Shown in pieces: positions 33,287 through 41,149 of a DNA stretch of 64,000 bases. Made by a program: the position numbers and the translations under genes. This stretch comes from GWE2-42-39 sp942493345. Its GTDB lineage: Bacteria; Bacteroidota; Bacteroidia; Bacteroidales; Prolixibacteraceae. Below the pieces are notes generated by a model. The model worked only from the letters and a program-made list of their open reading frames with translations. It did not search any database and was not told where the DNA came from. Location: positions 496,001 through 560,000 of the forward strand of contig OW818695.1 in NCBI GenBank assembly GCA_942493345.1, read 5' to 3'. Every line of letters starts with the position of its first letter. Positions within the stretch are counted from its first letter, which is position 1.

Positions 33287-34282
33287 TCAAAATGAATAAT
33301 AACTTTTTACAATCTCCTCCATCACCCAACTGGTGCGTGCCCCTGAAACTCCGGTACTGGGCGATTTGCCAACTCCCCGAAGTTCGTCAACTACCTGCTT
33401 GATCAACCCTCCGCCAACATGCTCCGGTTTTGGAAAATCGAACTCAATGGTACCGTCCTTTCGTTTCAGGATTAATTTGAACGGATCGAAACAGGCAAAC
33501 CGCAGGTTTCCTTCTGTACCGAATAGTTCAATGCTGTCCTTTTCGGCCGATTTGTCGGTCACAAAACACCAGCTACCTGTTCCTGTAACTCCATTTTCAA
33601 AGCTGAAACTGGCGCTCACGGTATCTTCTGCCCGATATAACCCGCCCAGATTTTGTGCTGTTCCGTGTACATTTTTAATTGGCCCGAACAGAAAATCGAG
33701 GAAATCCAGTTGATGAGAGGCCATGTCGTAAAAATGACCAGCTCCTGCAATTTCGGGAATTACACGCCACGGAAGTTGATCGGACGACATGCCTTTTTCA
33801 TTCGTTTCCGTATAAAAACGGATGTTCACAGCCAGCGGCTTTCCAATAATTCCCTGTTCAACCAGTTCTTTTACTTTCAGGAAAAGCGACATGGAACGGC
33901 GGTAATAAGCCACAAAAAGCGGCATCCCTGTTTCTTCCGAAACCCGGATCATCTCCTGGCATTCGACATAGTTACGGGCCATTGGTTTTTCCACATAAAC
34001 CGGTTTCCCGGCGCGCATGGTTTCAATGGCATATCGGGCATGGGTGTCGGGCGGTGTGGCAATATAAACCGCATTCACCTCCGGATCGTTGATCAATAAG
34101 CTGGCATTGGAGTAAAACCTGGGAACGCCATGACGGGCTGCGTAGTCAGCCGCTTGCGTAATATCACGGCGCATCACCGCCACCAAACGCGAATGTTCGG
34201 TTTTGTTGAATGCCGGGCCACTTTTCAGTTCAGTCACGTTTCCGCAGCCAATTATTCCCCAATGTACTTCGTTCAGCACCAT
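33287..34282 (-). CDS. Gfo/Idh/MocA family oxidoreductase
   Basis: A 331-residue NAD(P)-dependent dehydrogenase of the glucose-fructose oxidoreductase/inositol dehydrogenase family. The Rossmann fold starts WGIIGCGNVTELKSGPAFNK. The family motif with catalytic Lys is VYVEKPMARN, and the substrate His region is GAGHFYDMASHQLDFLDFLFG. These enzymes oxidise or reduce sugars, inositols and their derivatives; the partner genes suggest a sugar or sugar-acid substrate. It is 74 bases downstream of the LarA-like gene, separated by an inverted-repeat element. Confidence 0.88.
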   Translation of the reverse strand: MVLNEVHWGIIGCGNVTELKSGPAFNKTEHSRLVAVMRRDITQAADYAARHGVPRFYSNASLLINDPEVNAVYIATPPDTHARYAIETMRAGKPVYVEKPMARNYVECQEMIRVSEETGMPLFVAYYRRSMSLFLKVKELVEQGIIGKPLAVNIRFYTETNEKGMSSDQLPWRVIPEIAGAGHFYDMASHQLDFLDFLFGPIKNVHGTAQNLGGLYRAEDTVSASFSFENGVTGTGSWCFVTDKSAEKDSIELFGTEGNLRFACFDPFKLILKRKDGTIEFDFPKPEHVGGGLIKQVVDELRGVGKSPSTGVSGARTSWVMEEIVKSYYSF

Positions 34283-34292
34283 TCATTTATTT

Positions 34293-34355
34293 TTAACCAC
34301 ATAGGACACGATCGTTTTATTTTTTAATTTTTCTATATGTCTATTGTGGTTCAGA
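34293..34355. repeat. inverted-repeat element between Gfo/Idh/MocA and LarA-like genes
   Basis: The left arm AACCACATAGGACAC (34295-34309) and right arm CTATATGTCTATTGTGGTT (34334-34352) are inverted across an AT-rich middle. It fills the spacer. Confidence 0.75.
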
Positions 34356-34356
34356 T

Positions 34357-35643
34357 TTAGTATTTGAATCTTTCCTTGTATGCCCAAAGTCCCAGTGCAG
34401 GGTTCGAAATGTAAAAAACTTCTTCTCCGTCAATGGTGTTGTAGCCTTCCTTTAATTTCATTGGATCATATTTTGCCGTTACTTCGTCAATGTCAGCGTA
34501 TTTGAAACCAACACTTTCGATTTCTTCCTGAGTCAGATTTTCCTGTCCTTTCCCCGGGCAATAGGTGATATTGAAACGTCCTTCGGAAGAGCCGTGAATC
34601 AGGTGAGCCGCGGCGCTCAGGTTATTGCGCAGTTCCTCATTTTCGTCGCAGGCTTGCAAGGTGGCCGGAGTTCCGAAATAGCCATATTTGCGAATCAATC
34701 GGTCGATTTCCTTGTCCTCACCAAATTCTTTCAGCGCCGGGGCCAAAACGATCAGTTCACCGTTATCATCAATGCCCATGCGGGTACGGTAAATTGATTT
34801 ATTACCCAGCCAGGTACTTTTGAATTCCGTTGGATCGAGGTAAACAACAACCTTTTTCAGCGGTTTGTCGAGCATTTCAAAATTAACCTGCAACGCCAGT
34901 TTTGCTGCTTTGTCGAATACTTCAAAGTCGTCGCCGATAAATAGTCCTCGGGTTTTTATTTTACCGTCGGTTTTGTCGAGTCCAACAACGGTTTGCACAT
35001 AAACAATCGGCAAATAATTGGTGAAATTATCCGAAGCATAATTAAAAATGCGGCGTACCGGCGTATCAGCATGGCCCATCATCCGCTCCATTCCGTAAGC
35101 TGCGCCCACAAAGTGGCTTTTGTTGATTCCTTCCACTCCGCCGGTTCCAACGAAAATATTTTTGTTGTAGTTGGCCATTCCCACGACTTCGTGAGGCACA
35201 ACCTGCCCGATGGAAAGAATGAGGTCGAAGTTGCCGTTCAGCAAGAGTTTGTTCACCTGGGCCGGCCATGGAAATTCAACGGCTCCGCCCGAAACTTCTT
35301 TCACAAATTCGGCAGGAACAGTTCCAACAGTCACCACATCGTTTCGCCAGTCGTGTTCGCGGATCAGCAATGCGGGCATGGCGCCAAACATGTGCGAAAT
35401 CTGGTGGGCAGTCATTGGCGTGTGTGTACCAAGAGCAGGCAATACATCAGTTAATGCGTCTCCGTAAAATTGCCACGCCATCTCGGTCAATTCACCGGCC
35501 CGACTTGGCAAACGGGTATAATCCGGCGGAATAGCCAAGACTTTTGCTTTCTTTCCGATTTTTTCCAGCGCTTCATAAAGACCTTTTTTTAGGTCTTCCG
35601 CGGAAAGCTCAATTTCTGTTGAACCTATTTCGTAGAATAGCAT
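34357..35643 (-). CDS. LarA-type nickel-pincer racemase/epimerase
   Basis: A 428-residue protein of the lactate racemase (LarA, DUF2088) family, whose members use a nickel-pincer nucleotide cofactor to invert an alpha-hydroxyacid carbon. Visible marks are LAIPPDYTRLPSRAGELT (cofactor-binding start), LPALGTHTPMTAHQISHMFG (active-site His region), VVPHEVVGMANYNKNIFVGT and GGVEGINKSHFVGAAYG. Some family members act on sugar acids such as gluconate. With a KDG-type kinase, a mannonate-type SDR and a LacI regulator next to it, a sugar-acid epimerase is more likely than a lactate racemase (inference). larB, larC and larE are not in this window. Confidence 0.82.
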   Translation of the reverse strand: MLFYEIGSTEIELSAEDLKKGLYEALEKIGKKAKVLAIPPDYTRLPSRAGELTEMAWQFYGDALTDVLPALGTHTPMTAHQISHMFGAMPALLIREHDWRNDVVTVGTVPAEFVKEVSGGAVEFPWPAQVNKLLLNGNFDLILSIGQVVPHEVVGMANYNKNIFVGTGGVEGINKSHFVGAAYGMERMMGHADTPVRRIFNYASDNFTNYLPIVYVQTVVGLDKTDGKIKTRGLFIGDDFEVFDKAAKLALQVNFEMLDKPLKKVVVYLDPTEFKSTWLGNKSIYRTRMGIDDNGELIVLAPALKEFGEDKEIDRLIRKYGYFGTPATLQACDENEELRNNLSAAAHLIHGSSEGRFNITYCPGKGQENLTQEEIESVGFKYADIDEVTAKYDPMKLKEGYNTIDGEEVFYISNPALGLWAYKERFKY

Positions 35644-35757
35644 ATCAGCCCCTCCTAGCCTCCCCCAAAGGGGAGGGATTTAATTCGTTTTGCATAGACT
35701 CTCATAATTTATAAGCCTCTTTATCCCCCTCTTTTGGAGGGGGTTGGGGGAGGCTTT
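35644..35757. repeat. paired GC-rich inverted-repeat element
   Basis: The left arm AGCCCCTCCTAGCCTCCCCC with AAAGGGGAGGG (35647-35677) and right arm ATCCCCCTCTTTTGGAGGGG with GTTGGGGGAGGC (35723-35754) are inverted across an AT-rich middle. It fills the spacer between the LarA-like and kinase genes. Confidence 0.85.
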
Positions 35758-36837
35758 TTATCTTTTTACCCGTGCGTTTCCGCCCCAGATGCTCCAAACC
35801 ATATCTTCGTCGGCAGGCTGGGCATAGTCGGTTAGGAACGTCGTTGCCAGCGCGCCGGTTGCCCATCCAAATTGAGGCCATTTCTCAGGTTCCCAACCTT
35901 TCAGAATAGCGTATAGCAAACCGCCAACGAAACCATCGCCACCGCCAATGCGATCGAGGACATTGATTTTGCGTGGTTCGATCACCTGCCAGTTATTGCC
36001 TTCGAGCATGATGGCGCCCCACAAATGTTCGTTGGCACTAATTACCTGGCGTAAGGTGGTTGCAAATACCGAAGCATTCGGGAACGCTGCTTTTACCCGG
36101 CCAATCATTCCTTTGAACCCTTCAATTTCAGCTTCAATGCCTTTGCCTCCTGCTTCCGGACCTTCAATGCCCAGACAAAGCTGAAAATCTTCTTCGTTAC
36201 CAATCAGAATATCGGCGACCGAAGCAATTTCAGTAAAATTGGCACGCAGTTCAGCATCGCGGCCTTTCCAGAACGATGCCCTGTAGTTCAGGTCGAAAGA
36301 GATGCGGGTCCCGTATTTCTTGGCTGCACGGGCAATTTCAATGCAGAATGTACTGGTTTCAGGCGACAAAGCGCCGATCAATCCTGAAAGGTGCACAATC
36401 TGAACGCCTTCCTGACCGAAAATTCGGTCGAGGTCGAAATCCTTTACATTTAATGTACGGCCCACCTCCCCGGCACGGTCGTTTTGTACACGAGGCCCGC
36501 GTGAGCCAAAACCACTGTCGGCAATATTGAACTGGTGGCGGTATCCCCAAGGGTTTCCTTGTGCAACTTCCGGGCCTTCATAGTCCATATGACGGCTCTT
36601 TAAATTACTTTTTATAAACTGTGCAATCGGGCTGTCTTTCACGAAAGTAGTCAGCACTTTTACGGGTAATCCGAGGTATGAAGCAATGCTTGCGACATTG
36701 GTTTCGGCGCTGGTAGCCTGCATTTCGTATAGATTGCTGCTGTGAACAGGTTGCCCGTTTACAGGGGTGATACGAACCCCCATGCTGGTAGGAACCACCA
36801 GTGAATATTTACAATTTTGTTTTAATTCGATGGACAT
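35758..36837 (-). CDS. PfkB-family sugar kinase, 2-keto-3-deoxygluconate kinase type
   Basis: A 359-residue ribokinase-fold kinase. Marks are TSAETNVASIASYLGLPVKV (substrate-binding Gly/Asn region), ISFDLNYRASFWKG (typical of KDG kinases), ILIGNEEDFQLCLGIEG, and the anion hole and catalytic Asp in DRIGGGDGFVGGLLYAI. The GGGD form in place of GAGD is usual for KDG-kinase-like members. It probably phosphorylates 2-keto-3-deoxygluconate from uronate or hexonate breakdown. It is about 136 bases downstream of the SDR gene. Confidence 0.85.
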   Translation of the reverse strand: MSIELKQNCKYSLVVPTSMGVRITPVNGQPVHSSNLYEMQATSAETNVASIASYLGLPVKVLTTFVKDSPIAQFIKSNLKSRHMDYEGPEVAQGNPWGYRHQFNIADSGFGSRGPRVQNDRAGEVGRTLNVKDFDLDRIFGQEGVQIVHLSGLIGALSPETSTFCIEIARAAKKYGTRISFDLNYRASFWKGRDAELRANFTEIASVADILIGNEEDFQLCLGIEGPEAGGKGIEAEIEGFKGMIGRVKAAFPNASVFATTLRQVISANEHLWGAIMLEGNNWQVIEPRKINVLDRIGGGDGFVGGLLYAILKGWEPEKWPQFGWATGALATTFLTDYAQPADEDMVWSIWGGNARVKR

Positions 36838-36973
36838 ATTTTCGATTTTTTAGATGTTCATGAAAAAGTGACAAAGTTCCTGAGTTGATTTTTGAAATTA
36901 GTTTCTGATTCCGAAAAGATTACTTAGAACTTGGGGTTTCATTCATAATTTATAATTCAAAATTCATCATTTG

Positions 36974-37825
36974 CTAAACTCCTCCGAATGCGCTGTAACC
37001 ACCGTCGACCGGGATAATAACACCAGTAACAAAGCTGGAAATATCAGATAGGAGGAACAATGTAGCTCCCTGCAAATCTTCTGTTTCACCGAATTTGCCC
37101 ATTGGTGTGTTGTTTACAATCTTTTGACCACGAGGCGAGAAACCTCCATTTTTTTCATCCAATACAAGGAACCGGTTTTGGTTTGTAATGAAGAATCCGG
37201 GAGCAATGGCATTTACACGAATACCTACTTTGGCGAGGTGAACAGATAACCATTGTGTAAAATTGTTAATGGAAGCTTTTGCTGCTGAATAAGCTGGAAT
37301 TTTAGTCAATGGTTTATATGAATTCATTGACGAAATATTCAGGATAACGCCTTTTTTTGCTTTCAGCATGTCTTGGGTGAACACGATTGACGGCAATACA
37401 GTACCTTTTATGTTAAGGGCAAAAACCTTGTCAAAACCGTCCATTTCCAATCCGTAGAAAGTATCTTCCAGATGGTTGATGCTATCGTCGTCCATCTGTT
37501 CTACTTTGGTTGTTGCTGTTGGGTGGTTACCGCCAGCTCCATTGACCAGAATATCAATTGGCCCGAGTTTTTCATTGATTTCGGCTTTTGCTTTCTGAAG
37601 CGATTCTTTATCTAGCACATTTGCTTCTACTCCAATTATTTGTGCATTAAATTCCTTTGCGATTTCAGCAGCTACTTTATCTGCTATTTCTTTATTGATG
37701 TCGGCAATAGCCACTTTAACACCAACCGAAGCCATTGCTTTCACTAACGTTGCGCCGATTACACCGGCTCCACCGGTAATCACACAAACTTTGCCCGACA
37801 AATCATTAAAACTGATTGGTTTCAT
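36974..37825 (-). CDS. SDR oxidoreductase, D-mannonate oxidoreductase (UxuB) type
   Basis: A 283-residue classical short-chain dehydrogenase. The cofactor loop is VITGGAGVIGATLVKAM, then VNGAGGNHPTATTKVE, the catalytic Ser at ILNISSMNSYKPL and Tyr/Lys at PAYSAAKASINNFTQWL. The GGNHP-type insertion after the NAG motif is typical of the SDR group that includes Bacillus UxuB, the fructuronate reductase/mannonate oxidoreductase. Length fits. It lies 11 bases downstream of the LacI-type regulator gene, so the two are co-transcribed. Confidence 0.85.
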   Translation of the reverse strand: MKPISFNDLSGKVCVITGGAGVIGATLVKAMASVGVKVAIADINKEIADKVAAEIAKEFNAQIIGVEANVLDKESLQKAKAEINEKLGPIDILVNGAGGNHPTATTKVEQMDDDSINHLEDTFYGLEMDGFDKVFALNIKGTVLPSIVFTQDMLKAKKGVILNISSMNSYKPLTKIPAYSAAKASINNFTQWLSVHLAKVGIRVNAIAPGFFITNQNRFLVLDEKNGGFSPRGQKIVNNTPMGKFGETEDLQGATLFLLSDISSFVTGVIIPVDGGYSAFGGV

Positions 37826-37836
37826 ATCCTTTTTAT

Positions 37837-38898
37837 TTATTTATAATAGTCCATATTTTCCTTGGTTACAATATCAATAGAAGTGAAGTTTTCATTTTTT
37901 ACCTGTTTCTTCATGATTATATGTTCAAACAAAGTATTTACAGCCTGATAACCCTGCTCTTCGGGCCGCTGGCAAATGAGAAAATCGACTAACCCTTTTT
38001 TTAGATATTCCGCATTTTCGCGAATCAGGTCGTTTCCGATCAAACGGATGCCGTTACTATTTCTCTGCTCCAGATATTCGGCTATACGGTAAACTTGCGA
38101 ATTGGTAACAAAAATGCCGCGGATATTGCTGTTTTCGGTAAAAAGCCGATCGATTGTGGTGAAAAAACTTTTGTCTGCCGGGTTTTCTATTTCCAGGGTG
38201 ATCAATTTTTTTTGTTTTTCGGGGTCGTTTTTTTCGAAATACTCATAAAAACCTTTCTCGCGCTGTATTAAATGGTTCTGATTATCCATTTCTTTTGCAA
38301 AATGAAGTACTAAAATCGATGCTGAACCGGGGATTGAAAAATCGAGCAATCGGGCCGATAATGCTCCACTCTGGTAGGAGTTTTGTCCCACATAACTGAG
38401 CTTTTCACATTCCTTCAGGTTTGAATCGATAAAAACAAACGGAATATTCCGGAGGCTGAGCTCATTGATAAAAAATTTTGATTCGCGGGAAAAAAACGGG
38501 GCGAGCACCACACCGTCGAAATTACCATCCAGTACTTTACGGGCTTCAGTTACAAACGATGATGGTTCGGCTTGACTGAAACGAAAAACCGAGATTTTGA
38601 TCCCGTATTGTTGCACTTCGTTAAATGCTTTCCGTACACCATCCATCGGCTTGTTCCAGTACGATTCTTCGGACTGGGGCTCAGGAAAAAGAATGGCAAA
38701 CGAAACGATTTTTTTGGAAGCCAGGGTACTGGCCAGAATATTGGGATGGTAATCCATCTCTTCCAGTATCTTCATTATTTTTTCTTTGGTTGCCGGATTC
38801 ACTTCGCCCCGGTTGTGAATTACCCTGTCGACTGTACCAATCGATACATTGGCTTTGCTGGCAATATCCTTTATACGTATGTGCGTTTTTGGTTCGAT
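37837..38898 (-). CDS. LacI-family transcriptional regulator, start codon unclear
   Basis: A LacI/GalR-type repressor. The frame encodes an intact helix-turn-helix IRIKDIASKANVSIGTVDRV with the hinge block NPATKEKIMKILEEMDYHPN and a periplasmic-binding-protein-like sugar domain (VSFAILFP, GVVLAPFFSR, IPFVFIDSN, DFLICQRPEEQGYQAV). No ATG, GTG or TTG precedes the HTH; the frame is open only to 38910, and the first ordinary start is GTG 38802, after the HTH. ATC 38898 (giving MEPKTHIRIKDIA) or ATA 38880 would work. Alternatively one base lost in an A-run would join an ATG at 38926. It heads the sugar-acid gene series and presumably controls it. Confidence 0.82.
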   Translation of the reverse strand: MEPKTHIRIKDIASKANVSIGTVDRVIHNRGEVNPATKEKIMKILEEMDYHPNILASTLASKKIVSFAILFPEPQSEESYWNKPMDGVRKAFNEVQQYGIKISVFRFSQAEPSSFVTEARKVLDGNFDGVVLAPFFSRESKFFINELSLRNIPFVFIDSNLKECEKLSYVGQNSYQSGALSARLLDFSIPGSASILVLHFAKEMDNQNHLIQREKGFYEYFEKNDPEKQKKLITLEIENPADKSFFTTIDRLFTENSNIRGIFVTNSQVYRIAEYLEQRNSNGIRLIGNDLIRENAEYLKKGLVDFLICQRPEEQGYQAVNTLFEHIIMKKQVKNENFTSIDIVTKENMDYYK

Positions 38899-38910
38899 AG
38901 CTGTTAAATT

Positions 38911-39346
38911 TTAGTTTTGACCACATTTTTTAGCAGTTCCAAAACTAATCATTTTTTGTCGTGTTCGCACACGGAAAATTTATATTATAGAACATTATAT
39001 CAGTTTTTATCCTGCAAGATGCATGTTTCCCTTATTTAGGGTGTCAATAGAATGACTTTTTACATCGTTCTGCGTGTGTTTTGTTTGATCATATCTGAAG
39101 TACACTCACTACAGAGAGAATGAAAGGACGTTGTATTATTTTTTACTCTCCACAGAAATGTTAAACTACTGGATTTCATATTTTTAGTACGCAAACAAAA
39201 AATCTACGTCATGATGGGGTCATAAGGAATCTTCCAGCCCCTGTATTCTTTTTTCAAATTTGAAAACATTACTAATCTCTATTGCCTTTTCTTCCATTCG
39301 TTTAAAATAGAATGATTTCAAATTATGAATCAAAATCTGCATTTTT
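38911..39346. other. regulatory spacer between divergent genes, no gene seen
   Basis: An AT-rich region separating the LacI-type gene from the lyase gene. It holds a candidate LacI operator (38960-38973). No leader peptide with Trp or Tyr codons and no riboswitch-like fold was recognised. Confidence 0.6.
38960..38973. promoter_or_regulatory. candidate LacI-family operator
   Basis: CGTGTTCGCACACG is a 14-base near-palindrome (CGTGT/ACACG) with a central CG, the usual shape of LacI-family sites. It lies about 60 bases upstream of the regulator's HTH coding region. Confidence 0.5.
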
Positions 39347-39377
39347 ATTGCAAAGTGAAAAAATGAATATACTTTTA
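39347..39377 (+). promoter_or_regulatory. candidate promoter of the lyase gene
   Basis: ATTG (39347-39350), a 19-base spacer and TACTTTTA (39370-39377) match TTTG-N19-TAnnTTTG with two mismatches. It is placed about 47 bases upstream of the ATG at 39425. Confidence 0.5.
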
Positions 39378-39424
39378 ATAACATTTTTTCAACAAACCAT
39401 AAAAAAAAATCAAACTTAACTAAA

Positions 39425-40888
39425 ATGACAAAATCAAGTTCTCCCGAGATTAAATTCTCGAACGGCCAAAAAATTCCGGTTGAGTTACACAAAGTGAGGA
39501 TGGTTCAGAAGTTGTATCTGAAGCCAATCGACGAACGGTTGGAAGCCATGGAAAAAGGTGGATACAATACGTTCCAACTCAACACCAACGATATTTTTCT
39601 GGATATGTTGACCGATAGCGGCACCAATGCCATGAGCGACAACCAGATTTCATCGATGCTTCGCGCCGATGATGCGTATGCCGGTTCGCAAAGTTTTTAC
39701 CGCATGCAGCAGGCTGTACGCGATGTGTTTGGCAAACAATGGATTCTTCCTGTGCACCAGGGACGTGCTGCCGAGAATATTATCTCACAGGCCTTCATCA
39801 AAAAAGGCGATGCAATTCCCATGAATTACCATTTTACCACCACCAAAGCCCACATGGAACTCAATGGCGGCGAAGTGTTGGAAATTTATACTGATGAAGC
39901 ACTGAAAATTAAAAGTGATGTTCCTTTCAAAGGAAACATTGATATTGAAAAACTGGAAGCAGTAGTTAATAAATACGGAAAAGACCACATTGCTTTTATT
40001 CGCATGGAAGCCTCTACCAACCTGATTGGTGGTCAGCCTTTTTCTATCCAGAACATGCGCGAAGTGCGTAAAATAGCCGACAAACACGGAATCATGTTCG
40101 TTTTGGATGCCAGCTTAATTGGCGAAAATGCATATTTCATCAAAAAACGCGAAGCGGAATTCAAAAATACGGAGATCGGCGAAATACTGCGCCTGATGTG
40201 TGGTTTTGCTGATATTGTTTACTTCTCAAGCCGCAAAGTAAGTTCGACCCGTGGTGGTGGGATCTGTACCAACAGTGAAGAACTGTACCTAAAAATGCGT
40301 GACCTGGTTGTTTTGTTCGAAGGATTTCCGACTTACGGAGGTGTTTCAGTACGCGAAATTGAAGCAATGGCCGTGGGTTTGTACGAAACAACTGATGAAA
40401 CAGTGATTTCTCAATCTCCTTCTTTCATCGAATATGCAGTGAATGAATTAGACCGGCTGGGAGTTCCGGTAGTTACCCCTGCCGGTGCACTGGGATGTCA
40501 TGTCGACGCAATGGGCTTCCTTCCACATATTCCACAGGAAGAATATCCGGCCGGCGCACTTGCTGTTGCATTGTTTATCATTTCCGGTGTTCGCGGTATG
40601 GAACGCGGAACTATTTCCAGTGTGCGCGATGCCGAAGGAAACAATGTGCTTGCCGACGTTGAATTGTTGCGCCTGGCTTTTCCACGCCGCGTTTTCACAC
40701 TTTCTCAAACCATTTACATGGTTGACCGTGTAAACTGGTTGTACAAGAACCGCGATTTAGTGGGTGGTCTGGTGTTTACCGACGAACCTGAAGTTTTGCG
40801 TTTCTTCAATGGCCGTCTGAAACCAACTTCGAACTGGCCTGAAAAATTGGTTGCCAAATTCAAAGCTGACTTTGGAGATAGCCTCTAA
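39425..40888 (+). CDS. tyrosine phenol-lyase/tryptophanase family PLP enzyme
   Basis: A 487-residue beta-eliminating lyase (PF01212). ERLEAMEKGGYNTFQLNTND, LTDSGTNAMSDNQ, PVHQGRAAENIISQAF, HFTTTKAHMELNGG and ENAYFIKKREAEF follow the family closely. The PLP lysine is in YFSSRKVSSTRGGGI. Two features resemble tyrosine phenol-lyase rather than tryptophanase: GMERGTISS (MERG contains the phenol-binding Arg) and LRFFNGRL near the C-terminus, where tryptophanase has His. However, the Arg after the PLP Asp (DATR or DSAR in the family) is Leu here (DASLIGEN), so the activity needs testing. It splits an aromatic amino acid to pyruvate, ammonia and phenol or indole if active. It is monocistronic with a clear terminator. 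Confidence 0.8.
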   Translation: MTKSSSPEIKFSNGQKIPVELHKVRMVQKLYLKPIDERLEAMEKGGYNTFQLNTNDIFLDMLTDSGTNAMSDNQISSMLRADDAYAGSQSFYRMQQAVRDVFGKQWILPVHQGRAAENIISQAFIKKGDAIPMNYHFTTTKAHMELNGGEVLEIYTDEALKIKSDVPFKGNIDIEKLEAVVNKYGKDHIAFIRMEASTNLIGGQPFSIQNMREVRKIADKHGIMFVLDASLIGENAYFIKKREAEFKNTEIGEILRLMCGFADIVYFSSRKVSSTRGGGICTNSEELYLKMRDLVVLFEGFPTYGGVSVREIEAMAVGLYETTDETVISQSPSFIEYAVNELDRLGVPVVTPAGALGCHVDAMGFLPHIPQEEYPAGALAVALFIISGVRGMERGTISSVRDAEGNNVLADVELLRLAFPRRVFTLSQTIYMVDRVNWLYKNRDLVGGLVFTDEPEVLRFFNGRLKPTSNWPEKLVAKFKADFGDSL

Positions 40889-40909
40889 ATCAATAATACA
40901 AAACTCACT

Positions 40910-40947
40910 AAAATGCCGTATTTTTCGAAAGGCGGCATTTTGTTTTT
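40910..40947 (+). terminator. terminator of the lyase gene
   Basis: AAAATGCCG (40910-40918) pairs with CGGCATTTT (40933-40941), followed by GTTTTT. Confidence 0.82.
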
Positions 40948-41149
40948 CAGCAAAAAATTACTCTTCCAAATTCCTACTGAATGAGATTTGATAAACGATG
41001 TTGTTGAATTGTTATTTATTGCAAAATGACGCTAATGACGGTAGTATCCGGAATTCATAAACTTTTTCTGGATTACTGCGACTGAAAAATGAACATTTAT
41101 TTCTGGCTGTTCAATTTGAAATTTAGATTCTGCTAGTTGGAACTTGAAC

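Noticed and set aside
38911..39424. Possible TnaC-like leader peptide upstream of the aromatic lyase
   Set aside because: No short frame with a critical Trp or Tyr codon and a stop was found in a suitable position.
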